64,000 nt of DNA from an uncultured Acidobacteriia bacterium (lineage in GTDB: Bacteria > Acidobacteriota > Terriglobia > Bryobacterales > Bryobacteraceae). The notes beneath the pieces are model-generated. The model was not told the origin of the DNA. It searched no databases and worked only from the letters and a program-made list of their open reading frames with translations. The position numbers and the translations under genes are program-made. Position 1 is the first letter of the stretch, and each line of letters opens with the position of its first letter. The stretch lies in NCBI GenBank assembly GCA_903851195.1, contig CAINNJ010000019.1, forward strand, positions 62,001-126,000, given 5' to 3'. Shown here in pieces: positions 42,291 through 52,035 of the stretch.

Positions 42291-44020
42291 AAACCTCCCG
42301 CCTTACCGCCGCCTTCGTAACCGCCTTCCTCTCCGGCCTGGCCAGCCTGACCGCGTTCGCGGCGCAACCCGACCCCGTGTTCGACGCCATGCGCGCCGAA
42401 CTGAAACGCGCCACCACGCTCACCCTCAACCAGCTCGAAAAGCCCTATTTCGTGAGCTACGGAATCGACGAGGGCCGCACCTTCTCCGCCACTGCGACCA
42501 ACGGCGGCCTCATCTCCTCCAGCGCGACCAATTTCCGGGTCCCCGAGGTCCACATCCGCGTCGGCGACTACAAATTCGACAACACCAACTACGCAGGCGG
42601 CGGAGGCGGAGGCGGCGCGCGCTATGACCTGCGCAACTTCCCGCTCGAAAACGATCCCCTGGTGATCCGCCAGTACCTCTGGCTCGCCACCGATTCCGCC
42701 TACAAAAGCGCCCTGCAGCAGATCGCCCGCAAACGCTCCGCCCTCCGCAGCGTCACCATCAACGAGCAACTGGCCGACCTCGCGCCCGCCCCGAAATACA
42801 CGCTGATCGAAGACTGGAAACCCCTCAGCTTCGACAACCAGGCCTGGAACGACCGCACCCGCAAAATTTCCTCGATTTTCAACGACTTCCCGACTCTTCG
42901 CACCTCTCTGGTCGAGTACACCGCCGTCGACGGCCTGCACCGCTTCGTCAACTCCGAGGGCACCGAGATCCGCAAGGGCGAAACCATGGGTTCCGTGCAG
43001 ATTCGCGCCTCCGCCCAGGCGGCGGACGGCATGATCGTGCGCGACTGGGCCATCTTCTACACCAACGACGCCTCGAAGATGTTCCCCGAGGCCGACCTGG
43101 CCAAAGCCGCCCGCGAAGTCGGCGCGCAGGTCACGAAGATCGCGGCCGCCCCCGCCGGGGAGAACTACTCCGGCCCCATCCTGTTCGAAGGCGAGGCCGG
43201 CGCGCAACTCATGGCCGAAATCCTCGGCCGCAATCTCCACATCGCCCGCAAACCGGTGACGGCTCCCGGCGCGCCCAGCCAGGCGGCAGCCACCGAACTC
43301 GAAGGACGCCGCGGCGTTCGCATCATGCCGGAATCCTTCGACGTCACCGACGACCCCACGAAAAACCTCTTCGGCAAAGAGGAAGTGGACGACGAAGGCG
43401 TTCCGGACAAGACTCTGAAGCTGGTCGAAAAAGGCGTTCTGAAAGATTTCCTCCGCACCCGCGAACCCGTTCGCGGCTATGCCGAATCGAACGGTCATGC
43501 GCGCCTTTCCGGCAGCCAGCCGGCTCCGACCAACCTCATCGTTACAGCCCGCGAAACCAGTTCTCTTGCCGACATCAAAAAGAAGATGATCGACCTCTGC
43601 CAGCAGCGTGGCCTGCCCTACGCCATCATCGTGCGCAAGATGGATTTCCCCTCCACCGCCCCGCTCGACGAAGCGCGCAAAATGCTCGCGGGCGCCGGAG
43701 CCGGACGCAGCGCCGTCAGCCAGCCGCTTCACATCTACCGCCTCTACATCGATGGCCACGAAGAGATGATCCGCGGCGTTCGCCTCCGGGGTCTCAACGC
43801 GCGGAGCCTCAAAGATATTCTGGTAGCGGGGAACGACAGCGTGACCTTCAACTATCTGGAAAACAACGCGCCCTTCGCTCTGCTCGGTCTGGGCTCCAGT
43901 TCCGCCGCGGTTTCCGTGGTGGCGCCCTCTCTGCTGATCGACGATCTGGAACTGACCAAAATCGACGACGAACTGCCCAAACTGCCCGTTGCGCCCTCCC
44001 CGCTTTCGGCGGCCAAATGA
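42287..44020 (+). CDS. TldE/PmbA-like partner protein, exported
   Basis: The 577-residue protein has a signal peptide (SRLTAAFVTAFLSGLASLTAFAA). It lacks the HExxxH motif: the equivalent position reads EGEAGAQLMAEILG near residue 302. It keeps the general TldD/PmbA fold, so it is the inactive partner. An AGGAG ribosome binding site lies 8 nt before the TTG start, and the start overlaps the upstream stop, so the pair is translationally coupled. A small Gly-rich run (AGGGGGGGAR) lies near residue 105. Both subunits carry signals, so the complex probably acts outside the cytoplasm. Confidence 0.85.
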   Translation: MKTSRLTAAFVTAFLSGLASLTAFAAQPDPVFDAMRAELKRATTLTLNQLEKPYFVSYGIDEGRTFSATATNGGLISSSATNFRVPEVHIRVGDYKFDNTNYAGGGGGGGARYDLRNFPLENDPLVIRQYLWLATDSAYKSALQQIARKRSALRSVTINEQLADLAPAPKYTLIEDWKPLSFDNQAWNDRTRKISSIFNDFPTLRTSLVEYTAVDGLHRFVNSEGTEIRKGETMGSVQIRASAQAADGMIVRDWAIFYTNDASKMFPEADLAKAAREVGAQVTKIAAAPAGENYSGPILFEGEAGAQLMAEILGRNLHIARKPVTAPGAPSQAAATELEGRRGVRIMPESFDVTDDPTKNLFGKEEVDDEGVPDKTLKLVEKGVLKDFLRTREPVRGYAESNGHARLSGSQPAPTNLIVTARETSSLADIKKKMIDLCQQRGLPYAIIVRKMDFPSTAPLDEARKMLAGAGAGRSAVSQPLHIYRLYIDGHEEMIRGVRLRGLNARSLKDILVAGNDSVTFNYLENNAPFALLGLGSSSAAVSVVAPSLLIDDLELTKIDDELPKLPVAPSPLSAAK

Positions 44021-44076
44021 GCGCCCGCGGCGGACAACTGAAGGAAATGACCCGGGCGGCCCGCGCTCAGTAGACG

Positions 44077-46404
44077 ATGAAAATCCTTTCGCGCTACGTC
44101 TTCCGGGAGATCCTCGTCAGCTCCTTTCTCGCGACCGCGCTCTCTACATTTGTCATCTTCCTGAAGTTCCTCTCGCCGCTGGTGGAACTTCTGGTTCGGA
44201 CCGGCAACATCCCGGTCTTCCTCGAACTCTGCGTCTTCGCCCTGCCGCCCGTCCTGCTGCTGAGCATTCCGTTCGGAGTCCTGGTCGGCATCCTCGTGGG
44301 TCTGGGACGCATGTCGGGCGACAACGAACTGATCGCGATGCGCTCGAGCGGCATCTCCTCCCGCGTCGTCGCGCCGCCCGTTCTCACCTTCGCGACGCTC
44401 GCGATGCTGATCTCCGGCGCGTGCGGAGTCTGGCTCAATCCCCTGGCCCTGCGCGCCCAGTACAAACTCCTCAACAAATCCGCCACCACGCAGGTCACAG
44501 CGGACGTGGTCCCGCAGGTCTTCCAGGAACAGTTCACCAACGACACGACGGTGCTTTACGTCAGTGACGTTCTTTCCGGCGTCGGCCCCACCGTCTGGCG
44601 TGGCGTCTTCATCGCCGATCTGACACCGCCCTCCGAACGCAAAACCGGCCTCAAGACCCAGCCCGTCGGCCCCAAGATCACCCTGGCCCGCGAGGCCATC
44701 GCGGTGCCGGACCCGGCCAACAACCGCGTCCAGCTCACCATGCTGGACCAAAGCCAGCACGACGCGCCCATCCACACCCGCGCCCCTCGGGCCACCACCG
44801 CCCTGCAGCAGAATCCGCAACAGGAACAGCGCGCCAAGCCTTACCGCGAAATGCTGACCAAAGAGTTGCTGGTCTTCATCCGCGCACACCCGAAAGGCTC
44901 GCAGGAAAACATCGACGCGCGCGTGGAATTCCACGGCCGTTTCGCCCTGCCCGTCGCCTGCCTGATGCTCGCCCTCGTCGGCATCCCGCTCGGCGCTTCT
45001 TCACGCCGCGGCGGACGCTCCGCCGGCTACGTCTGGGCTATCCTCCTCGCCTTCTTCTGCTACTACCTCGCCTACGCCAGCCTCACCAACGCCGCCTCGC
45101 GTTCGCACGCCATCTCGCCTGAACTCGCTTCGTGGCTGCCCGATCTCGTCTTCGGCATCGCCGGCCTCGCACTGATCGCACGCATGGAAACGCCCGGCGA
45201 CCGCGATCTCATCGGCGAAGTCCGCATGGCGTTCAATGCCTGGTTCGCCCGCCTCTCCGGCCACTTTTCGCGCAAACGGGAGTCCTCCGGTTCCGCCGGC
45301 ATGCCGTTCGTGGTTTTCCAGCTGATGGACAGCTACGTCCTCTCCAACTTTCTCTTCTACTTCTTCCTCTGGCTGGCCGCCTTCGTGACCATGACCCAGA
45401 TCTACAACTTCTTCGAAATGGTGGGGGACAGCGTCAAGAACCACATCGCGCTCTCCCGCGTCCTCACCTTCCACCTCTTCCTCACGCCGCTGCTGATCTA
45501 CGACACGCTGCCCGTGGCCGTCCTGCTCGCCGTCCTGGTGACTTTCGGCGTGATGACCAAGAACAACGAAGTCATCGCGTTCAAAGCCTGCGGAGTCAGC
45601 GTCCGCCGCCTCGGCGTCCCCGTCCTGCTGATGAGCGGCATCCTCAGCGCCGCCCTCTTCGCCGCCGACTACTCCTGGATCCCGCAGGCAAACCAGATTC
45701 AGGACGCCATCCACAACGAAATCAAGGGCCGTCCCGTCCAGACCTACCTGCACCCCGGTCGCAAATGGGTGATCCACAACTCCCGCATCTTCTACTTCCG
45801 CGGCTTCGACGCCAACGAAAAGCTGATGATCGAGCCTTACGTCTACGAGATCGACCCGAAGACCTTCCGCCTCGTCCGCCAGATCTCCGCCAACCGCGCC
45901 CGCTGGCAGTCCAACATCAAACAATGGGTCTGGGAACAGGGCACAGCCTTCAACATCTGCAACGGCGTCGACGAGTGCAACCTGCAGAACTTCACCGTGA
46001 CCTCTTTCCCCGAGATCACCGAAGTTCCCGACGACTTCCTCATCGCCGCCAAACAGAACCAGCAGATGAACTACGAGGAACTCGGGCAGTACGTCAGCTA
46101 CCTCCAGGAACGCGGCTTCGACACCGTCCGCCTGCGCGTGCAGTACCACAAGAAATTCGCCGTGCCGGTCTTCGCCCTCATCATGGCGCTGATTTCCGTA
46201 CCTTTCGGCTTTCTGGTGGGAAATCGCGGAGCGATGGCCGGAATCGGCGTCAGCATCGCCATTGCCATGGCTTATCTCGGCGTCGATCGCCTCTTCGAGC
46301 AGATGGGAAATGTGAACTATCTCCCCGCCTCGGTAGCGGCGTGGACACCCGACGCACTTTTTGCGCTCGCCGGTCTTTATCTTTTGTTAAGAATGAGAAG
46401 TTAG
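44077..46404 (+). CDS. Fused LptF-LptG lipopolysaccharide export permease
   Basis: The 775-residue protein contains two full LptF/LptG (YjgP/YjgQ) units. The N-terminal unit, residues about 1-400, starts MKILSRYVFREILVSSFLAT and has LLLSIPFGVLVGILVGLGRMS. The C-terminal unit starts near residue 410 with FQLMDSYVLSNFLFYFFLW. Each has membrane helices around a large periplasmic domain. LptF and LptG with LptB lift LPS out of the inner membrane. In most bacteria they are separate proteins of about 360 residues; the fusion is seen in some Acidobacteria. No lptB or lptC gene lies nearby. Confidence 0.9.
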   Translation: MKILSRYVFREILVSSFLATALSTFVIFLKFLSPLVELLVRTGNIPVFLELCVFALPPVLLLSIPFGVLVGILVGLGRMSGDNELIAMRSSGISSRVVAPPVLTFATLAMLISGACGVWLNPLALRAQYKLLNKSATTQVTADVVPQVFQEQFTNDTTVLYVSDVLSGVGPTVWRGVFIADLTPPSERKTGLKTQPVGPKITLAREAIAVPDPANNRVQLTMLDQSQHDAPIHTRAPRATTALQQNPQQEQRAKPYREMLTKELLVFIRAHPKGSQENIDARVEFHGRFALPVACLMLALVGIPLGASSRRGGRSAGYVWAILLAFFCYYLAYASLTNAASRSHAISPELASWLPDLVFGIAGLALIARMETPGDRDLIGEVRMAFNAWFARLSGHFSRKRESSGSAGMPFVVFQLMDSYVLSNFLFYFFLWLAAFVTMTQIYNFFEMVGDSVKNHIALSRVLTFHLFLTPLLIYDTLPVAVLLAVLVTFGVMTKNNEVIAFKACGVSVRRLGVPVLLMSGILSAALFAADYSWIPQANQIQDAIHNEIKGRPVQTYLHPGRKWVIHNSRIFYFRGFDANEKLMIEPYVYEIDPKTFRLVRQISANRARWQSNIKQWVWEQGTAFNICNGVDECNLQNFTVTSFPEITEVPDDFLIAAKQNQQMNYEELGQYVSYLQERGFDTVRLRVQYHKKFAVPVFALIMALISVPFGFLVGNRGAMAGIGVSIAIAMAYLGVDRLFEQMGNVNYLPASVAAWTPDALFALAGLYLLLRMRS

Positions 46405-46470
46405 CAGTACACGGGAACCGAAACGGGGTCGCCCGCCACCCCGTCCAAAGGATGCCCCAAAGGAATCTTC

Positions 46471-49400
46471 ATGCGCCTCAAGACAGCTGTCCTCTTCGCC
46501 TGCGTCGCCGTTGTTGGAATAGCCGCGCCTCCGAAACCTCGCGAACTCGTCCTCCTCCTCGAAGACGAGCCCGTCTCTCTCAAATTCGCCGGGCAAACCT
46601 CCCGGAATGGCGTCGCCGCCCTCTCCTGGCGCACCCAACTCCGCGCCAAACAGGCCCTCCTGAAACAGCGTCTGGCGACCATGAAAGTTCCGGTCACCGG
46701 CTCCGCCGACACCTTCCTGAACGCCCTCTTCGTCACCGCGCCCGTCGACCAGATCGCCGCGCTTCGGGCCATCCCCGGCGTCAGCGGCGTTGCCCTCGCG
46801 CCGCGCCTGAAACGCAAACTCGACAAAGCGCTCGACCTGCAAAATGTCAAACAGGCCTGGAACGCCGTCGGCGGCCAGAGCCAGGCCGGCGCGGGCGTGA
46901 AAATCGCCATCCTCGACAGCGGCATCGACCAGACCCATCCCGGTCTGCAGGATTCCACTCTCACCGCCCCCGCCGGTTTCCCCAAAGGCGACAGCGGCTT
47001 CACCACCCCGAAAGTGATCGCGGCCCGCAGCTACGTCGCCTCTCTTTCTTACCCCGATATCCGCTATTCCAGTCCCGACGACATCTCCCCGCGCGATCAC
47101 GTCGGCCACGGCACGGCCCTCGCCATGATCGCCGCCGGCATCACCGTGAAATCCCCGGCCACTGGCTCCATGACCGGAGTCGCCCCGAAAGCCTTCCTCG
47201 GCAATTACAAGATCTTCGGTTCCCCCGGCATCAACGAATACACCTCGACCGCCGTCCTCGTCCAGGCTCTGGAAGACGCTTATAACGACGGGATGGATAT
47301 CGCCGTCCTGAGCCTCGGCGACCCCGCCTTCTACGCCCCTCTCGACCAGAGCACCGGCTGCGCCAGCACCCCCCTGCGATCCTGGCTTCCCGCCAATACC
47401 TGCGACATCAACGCGTACGCCGTGGAACACGCGGCCCAATCCGGCATGGTGATGGTCGTCGCCGCCGGGAACGACGGCTGCGCGGGCGACATTTGTCCCA
47501 CCCTCGGGACAATCAACACTCCCGGCACCGCCCCCTCCGCCATCACCGTCGGCTCCACCACCAACTCACACGTGCTCTTCTCCCAGATCCGCACCAACGG
47601 CCAGACCTACAACGGTTTCCTCGGCAACGGTCCCAAGCTGAACGCCCCCCTGACAGCGCCCGTGGTCGACGTCATCGGTCTCGGCAATGACGGCAATGCC
47701 TGCGTGAGCCTCCCGGCCAACTCGCTCACCGGCGCCATCGCGCTGGTCTCGCGCGGAACCTGCGAGTTCTTCGTGAAGGCGAATAACGCGCAGGCCGCCG
47801 GTGCGATCGGCGTGATCGTGTACGACACGCAGTCGGATAACATCTTCCGTCCGGACACTCTGCTGCAGGATTCCGCCCTGCCGCTCGAATACGTCGGCGT
47901 CACCGCCGGCAATGCCATCAAAGCCGCCATCAAAGCGAACTCCGGCCTCACCGCCACCCTGGACCCCACTCTCACCGCCTTCGACAACCCCGGCTTCGAT
48001 CAGATCGCCTACAATTCCTCCCGCGGACCCACCGTGGGAAACTCCCAGCTCAAGCCCGAGATCGCGGCCGTCGGCGCCAACGTCTACACCGCGGCACAGA
48101 ATTACGATCCCAATGGCGATGCCTACGACGTCAGCCGCTTCACCAGCGTCAACGGCACCAGCTTCGCGGCCGCCATGGTCGGCGGCGCCGCCGCGCTGGT
48201 CAAACAGGCGCATCCCGGCTACACCGCCGCCCAGATCAAGAGCGCTCTGGTCAACACCGCCACCGCGAATGTCGTGATGGACCCGGCCACCGGAACCCTC
48301 GCCCGCACCACCGCAGTCGGCGCCGGCAAGCTGGACGCGAACGCCGCCGTGACCTCCAACGTCACCGCCAACCCGCAGGTCATTTCCTTCGGTCAGCTCA
48401 GCGCTCTGGCCAAAGCCGTTCCGGTCACCCTCACCAATACCAGCGCCTCCAGCCAGAACCTCACGCTCTCGGTCGCCCGACGCGACAACGACGGCAACGC
48501 CACCGTGACCGTCTCGCCGTCCTCCCTCACACTCGCCGCGGGACAGAGTCAAACCGTGAGTGTAACGATGACGGGCAAAGCGCCTACCTTCGGCACCTAC
48601 GAAGGCCAGATCAACATCACCGGGGGCAGCGCCCCGCTGCATCTGCCCTACCTCTACATCGTCACCGACAACAAAATCGCCAACGCCTACCCGGTCTCCG
48701 GCGACTACTACTTCGCCGGCGTCACCGAGTACCCCGATTACATTTTCATGCGCATCACCGATCAGTTCGGCGGCCCCATTATCAACGCGCCCGTGCAGTG
48801 GACCGCCCTCAACGGCGGTACCGTCGACCTCCGCAACTCCGATTCCGGCACCGACAACTACGGCATCGCCGGAGCCACCATCCTGCAGTCCTCCACCGAT
48901 GGTTACAACACGTTCGAAGGCGTCACGCTGGGAGGCTACGGCTGGGATTTCACGGAAATCGTGAACTTCGCCCCGTCCATCTCGAACGGCATCTTCAACG
49001 CCGCCACGCAGGTGGGCGGATCTCTCGCCCCCGGCTCCTACGCTTCCATCTCCGGCAGCGATTTCGCCTCGGTCCCGATCCTGCCCAACACCGTCTGCCA
49101 GGCCAACACGCCGTGCCTGCCCATCTCCCTCGGCGAAGTCTTCGTCAGCTTCGACGCCGGCGGCATCAGCGTCCCCGCGCCGGTCTCCTACATGAGCTTC
49201 AACTTCATCAATATCCAGATCCCGTGGGAGATGGCCGGCCAATCCTCCGCCAGCGTGAAGGTCACGTACCGCGGAATCGCCGGACCTCCGGTGACCCTGC
49301 AGCTCGCGCCCACCTCCCCGGCGTACTTCGAATACACCGATTCCACCAACAGCCAGCTCTCGGCCGTCGCGCAGGATCTGAACTACCAGCTCATCACCAG

Positions 49401-49704
49401 CCAGAATCCGGCTGTCCGCGGCAAAGTCATCACCCTCTACGCCAACGGACTCGGTCCGGTGGATAACACGCCTCCCACCGGCGCGCAGTCGAGCGCCACC
49501 ACGCTGTCCCGGACCACTTCCCTGCCGGTGGTGACGATCGGCGGCCAGCAGGCGACCGTGCTGTTCAGCGGGCTCACGCCGCAAACGGTCGGACTCTACC
49601 AGATCAACGTCACCGTGCCCTCCGGCGCCCCGACCGGCCTGCAGCCGCTCACCGTCAGCATCGGCGGCGTGACCAGCAAGTCCTCGCAGATCGTCGTGCA
49701 GTAA
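46471..49704 (+). CDS. Secreted subtilisin-like (S8) protease with PA and TIGR03437-like domains
   Basis: The 1077-residue protein has a signal peptide. The S8 catalytic triad is D149 (AILDSGIDQTHPG), H213 (GHGTALAMIAAG) and S564 (NGTSFAAAMVGG). A protease-associated domain is inserted at about residues 405-475, with CEFFVKANNAQAAGAIGVIVYD. A beta-sandwich region lies at 630-730, and the last 220 residues match the TIGR03437 domain that is expanded in Solibacter (APGSYASISG, LYANGLGPVDNTPPTG). It is a large extracellular protease. It ends 22 bp from the convergent copA gene. Confidence 0.93.
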   Translation: MRLKTAVLFACVAVVGIAAPPKPRELVLLLEDEPVSLKFAGQTSRNGVAALSWRTQLRAKQALLKQRLATMKVPVTGSADTFLNALFVTAPVDQIAALRAIPGVSGVALAPRLKRKLDKALDLQNVKQAWNAVGGQSQAGAGVKIAILDSGIDQTHPGLQDSTLTAPAGFPKGDSGFTTPKVIAARSYVASLSYPDIRYSSPDDISPRDHVGHGTALAMIAAGITVKSPATGSMTGVAPKAFLGNYKIFGSPGINEYTSTAVLVQALEDAYNDGMDIAVLSLGDPAFYAPLDQSTGCASTPLRSWLPANTCDINAYAVEHAAQSGMVMVVAAGNDGCAGDICPTLGTINTPGTAPSAITVGSTTNSHVLFSQIRTNGQTYNGFLGNGPKLNAPLTAPVVDVIGLGNDGNACVSLPANSLTGAIALVSRGTCEFFVKANNAQAAGAIGVIVYDTQSDNIFRPDTLLQDSALPLEYVGVTAGNAIKAAIKANSGLTATLDPTLTAFDNPGFDQIAYNSSRGPTVGNSQLKPEIAAVGANVYTAAQNYDPNGDAYDVSRFTSVNGTSFAAAMVGGAAALVKQAHPGYTAAQIKSALVNTATANVVMDPATGTLARTTAVGAGKLDANAAVTSNVTANPQVISFGQLSALAKAVPVTLTNTSASSQNLTLSVARRDNDGNATVTVSPSSLTLAAGQSQTVSVTMTGKAPTFGTYEGQINITGGSAPLHLPYLYIVTDNKIANAYPVSGDYYFAGVTEYPDYIFMRITDQFGGPIINAPVQWTALNGGTVDLRNSDSGTDNYGIAGATILQSSTDGYNTFEGVTLGGYGWDFTEIVNFAPSISNGIFNAATQVGGSLAPGSYASISGSDFASVPILPNTVCQANTPCLPISLGEVFVSFDAGGISVPAPVSYMSFNFINIQIPWEMAGQSSASVKVTYRGIAGPPVTLQLAPTSPAYFEYTDSTNSQLSAVAQDLNYQLITSQNPAVRGKVITLYANGLGPVDNTPPTGAQSSATTLSRTTSLPVVTIGGQQATVLFSGLTPQTVGLYQINVTVPSGAPTGLQPLTVSIGGVTSKSSQIVVQ

Positions 49705-49726
49705 AGGTGGTGCAATAAGCGAGGAG

Positions 49727-51784
49727 CTACGCCCGTTTCAGGCGCAAGCTGTTCAGCACCACCGAAACGCTCGACATCGCCATCGCCGCCGAGGCAATCA
49801 TCGGCGACAGCGTCCACCCGGTCAGGGGAAACAGCACCCCGGCCGCGATCGGAATCCCCAGCGCGTTATACGCCAGCGCCCAGAACAGGTTCTGGCGGAT
49901 AACGCGCAGAGTTTTCCGGGCCACCAGCAAAGCCTCCGGCACACTCCTCGGATCGCCCCGCATCAAAATGATCCCGGCCGCGTCAATCGCCACATCCGTC
50001 CCGCTGCCGATCGCGATGCCGACATTGGCCCGCGCCAGCGCCGGCGCGTCGTTGATCCCGTCGCCCACCATCGCCACCCGCTGCCCGCCGTCGCGCAGCC
50101 GCGCCACCTCGCGTTCCTTGTTCTCCGGCAGCACCTCCGCCAGCACGCGCGCCTCGTCGATCCCCGCTTCCCGGGCCACTTCCAACGCCACGCTCCGGTG
50201 GTCGCCGGTGATCATCCAGACATCGATCCCCAGCTCACGCAGTTGACTGACCGCCTCGCGGGCGCCCGGCCGGATCTCGTCCGCGATCCCGAACTCCCCG
50301 GCGTAAATGCCGTCTACTTCCACCGTGCGGCCCACGAAAACCCGCCGCCCTTCCACCACCGCCTCGGCGCCGCGCCCGGGCAGCGCCCGAAAATCCGAAG
50401 CCACGGGCAGCACCGTGCCGGCGGCCCGATCTACAATCGCCCGCGCGACCGGATGCTCGCTCCACCGGTCCACCGCCGCCGCCAGCCGGACCACCTCCGC
50501 CTCCGCGAACCCGTTCGCCGCCGTCACCCGGGTCACCCGCGGCTTCCCGTTGGTCAGCGTCCCGGTCTTATCGAAGACCACCGTGTCGATCCGCGCCGCC
50601 GTCTCCAGCGCTTCCCCGCCCTTGATCAGAATCCCGCGCTCCGCGCCCCGGCCCGTACCCACCATCACCGCGGTCGGAACCGCCAGACCCATCGCGCACG
50701 GACACGCGATAATCAGTACCGCCACCGCATTCACCAGAGCCACACCCACCGGCGCGAACACCAGCCAGACGCCGAACGTCACCATCGCAATCGCCAGCAC
50801 CGTGATCGTGAAATAGCCGCTGACCACATCCGCCAGCCGCGCCACCGGAGCCTTCGACCCCTGCGCCTTCCGCACCAGTTCCACAATCCGGGCCAGCGCC
50901 GTCTGATTCCCCGTCTTCGTCGCCACGAACCGGAACGCCCCGGTGCCGTTCACGGTCCCGCCGAATACCGCCGCGCCACCGGCCTTCGACACCGGCAGAC
51001 TTTCGCCGGTCAGCATCGATTCGTCCACCTCACTGGCGCCCTCGCGCACCTCGCCGTCCACGGGAACCCGCTCGCCAGGCCGCACCGCCACCACGTCGCC
51101 GGGAACCACACTGGCGAGCGGAATCTCCACTTCCGCATCATCCCGGATCACCCGTGCTGTCGCAGGCGTCAGACGCATCAGCCGCCGCACCGCGTCGGAC
51201 GCGTGGCCTCTAGCCCGCGCCTCCAGCGTCCGTCCCAGCAGGATCAGCACGACAATCACCGCCGCCGCTTCGAAGTACACGTCCTGCCCGCCCCGGCCCA
51301 CCACCCACGCCGAATAGCTGAACGCCGCCCCGGTCCCCACCGCGATCAGCGTGTTCATGTTGGCCGACCCGTGTCGCGCCCCCACCCACGCCGCCCGGAA
51401 GAACGGCAGCCCCGCATACAACAGCACCGGCAGCGTCAGCACAAGCTGCACGAGCGGCAACTTTTCCAGCATCCCCAGCACGAACACCGGCGCCGCGAAC
51501 ACTGCCCCAACCAGCAACCGCCGCCGCAGATCCTTTGCTTCGGCCTCCGCCGCCGCTTCCTGCGACTCCCGCGGCACCTCGTAGCCGACGTCTTCCACCG
51601 CGGCGATCAGGCTTTCCACCCGCGTCCGCCCGCTGTCGAAGCGCACCGATGCCGTGTGCGTCGCGAAGTTGACGCTCGCGGACTCCACGCCTTCAGTGCC
51701 GGCCAGTTGCCGCTCCACCGTCCGCACACAGGCCGCGCAGGTCATCCCGCCAATCGGCAGTTCGACCTCTTCAACGGTCTTCAT
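49727..51784 (-). CDS. copA: Copper-translocating P1B-type ATPase
   Basis: The 685-residue protein has one N-terminal heavy-metal domain (GMTCAAC, C16 and C19) and the metal-transport motif CPC in [12 protein letters not shown]. The phosphorylation motif DKTGTLTNG and the hinge [10 protein letters not shown] follow. The CPC motif and C-terminal [18 protein letters not shown] fit Cu+ exporters. It uses ATP to pump copper to the periplasm. The CopZ-like gene starts 6 bp upstream in the same direction, and two exported copper-type proteins precede it, forming a copper-resistance operon. Confidence 0.93.
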   Translation of the reverse strand: MKTVEEVELPIGGMTCAACVRTVERQLAGTEGVESASVNFATHTASVRFDSGRTRVESLIAAVEDVGYEVPRESQEAAAEAEAKDLRRRLLVGAVFAAPVFVLGMLEKLPLVQLVLTLPVLLYAGLPFFRAAWVGARHGSANMNTLIAVGTGAAFSYSAWVVGRGGQDVYFEAAAVIVVLILLGRTLEARARGHASDAVRRLMRLTPATARVIRDDAEVEIPLASVVPGDVVAVRPGERVPVDGEVREGASEVDESMLTGESLPVSKAGGAAVFGGTVNGTGAFRFVATKTGNQTALARIVELVRKAQGSKAPVARLADVVSGYFTITVLAIAMVTFGVWLVFAPVGVALVNAVAVLIIACPCAMGLAVPTAVMVGTGRGAERGILIKGGEALETAARIDTVVFDKTGTLTNGKPRVTRVTAANGFAEAEVVRLAAAVDRWSEHPVARAIVDRAAGTVLPVASDFRALPGRGAEAVVEGRRVFVGRTVEVDGIYAGEFGIADEIRPGAREAVSQLRELGIDVWMITGDHRSVALEVAREAGIDEARVLAEVLPENKEREVARLRDGGQRVAMVGDGINDAPALARANVGIAIGSGTDVAIDAAGIILMRGDPRSVPEALLVARKTLRVIRQNLFWALAYNALGIPIAAGVLFPLTGWTLSPMIASAAMAMSSVSVVLNSLRLKRA

Positions 51785-51790
51785 GCCCCG

Positions 51791-52006
51791 TCAGATCCGG
51801 CTGGCCTGGAAACCAATCTGCTCCACCGCCCCGATCAGCTTCGCTTCATCCGCCCTCGCCGGGTCGTAAGAAACCGATGCTCTGCCTGCCCCCAGATCCA
51901 CCTTCGCGGACTCCACGCCCGCCACGCCCGAGAGCTTCTTCTCCACGCTGCGGACGCAGCCCTGACACGTCATGCCGTCCACTTTCAACTCAATCGTCTG
52001 TGCCAT
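51791..52006 (-). CDS. CopZ-like copper chaperone (HMA domain)
   Basis: The 71-residue protein is a single heavy-metal-associated domain. The Cu+ site GMTCQGC (C14, C17) comes after the first strand and a typical VGVESAKVDLGAGRASVSYDP-like core follows. Such chaperones hand Cu+ to CopA. It lies 6 bp upstream of copA and 29 bp downstream of the Met/His-rich protein gene. The short length and context make this assignment firm. Confidence 0.93.
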   Translation of the reverse strand: MAQTIELKVDGMTCQGCVRSVEKKLSGVAGVESAKVDLGAGRASVSYDPARADEAKLIGAVEQIGFQASRI

Positions 52007-52035
52007 ATGTACCTTGATGATGCACCCTCAAGCCC

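Noticed and set aside
44021-44076. GC-rich inverted pieces between the second tldE and lptFG
   Set aside because: The complementary stretches are short and interrupted, so I do not call a terminator.
45132-47285. 717-codon frame on the plus strand
   Set aside because: It runs across the lptFG and subtilase genes in another frame and is rich in Arg, Pro and His; a shadow of high GC content.
47566-49584. 672-codon frame on the minus strand
   Set aside because: It is antisense to the subtilase and has the Gly/Asp/Val/Arg-rich makeup of an antisense shadow; no domain is visible.
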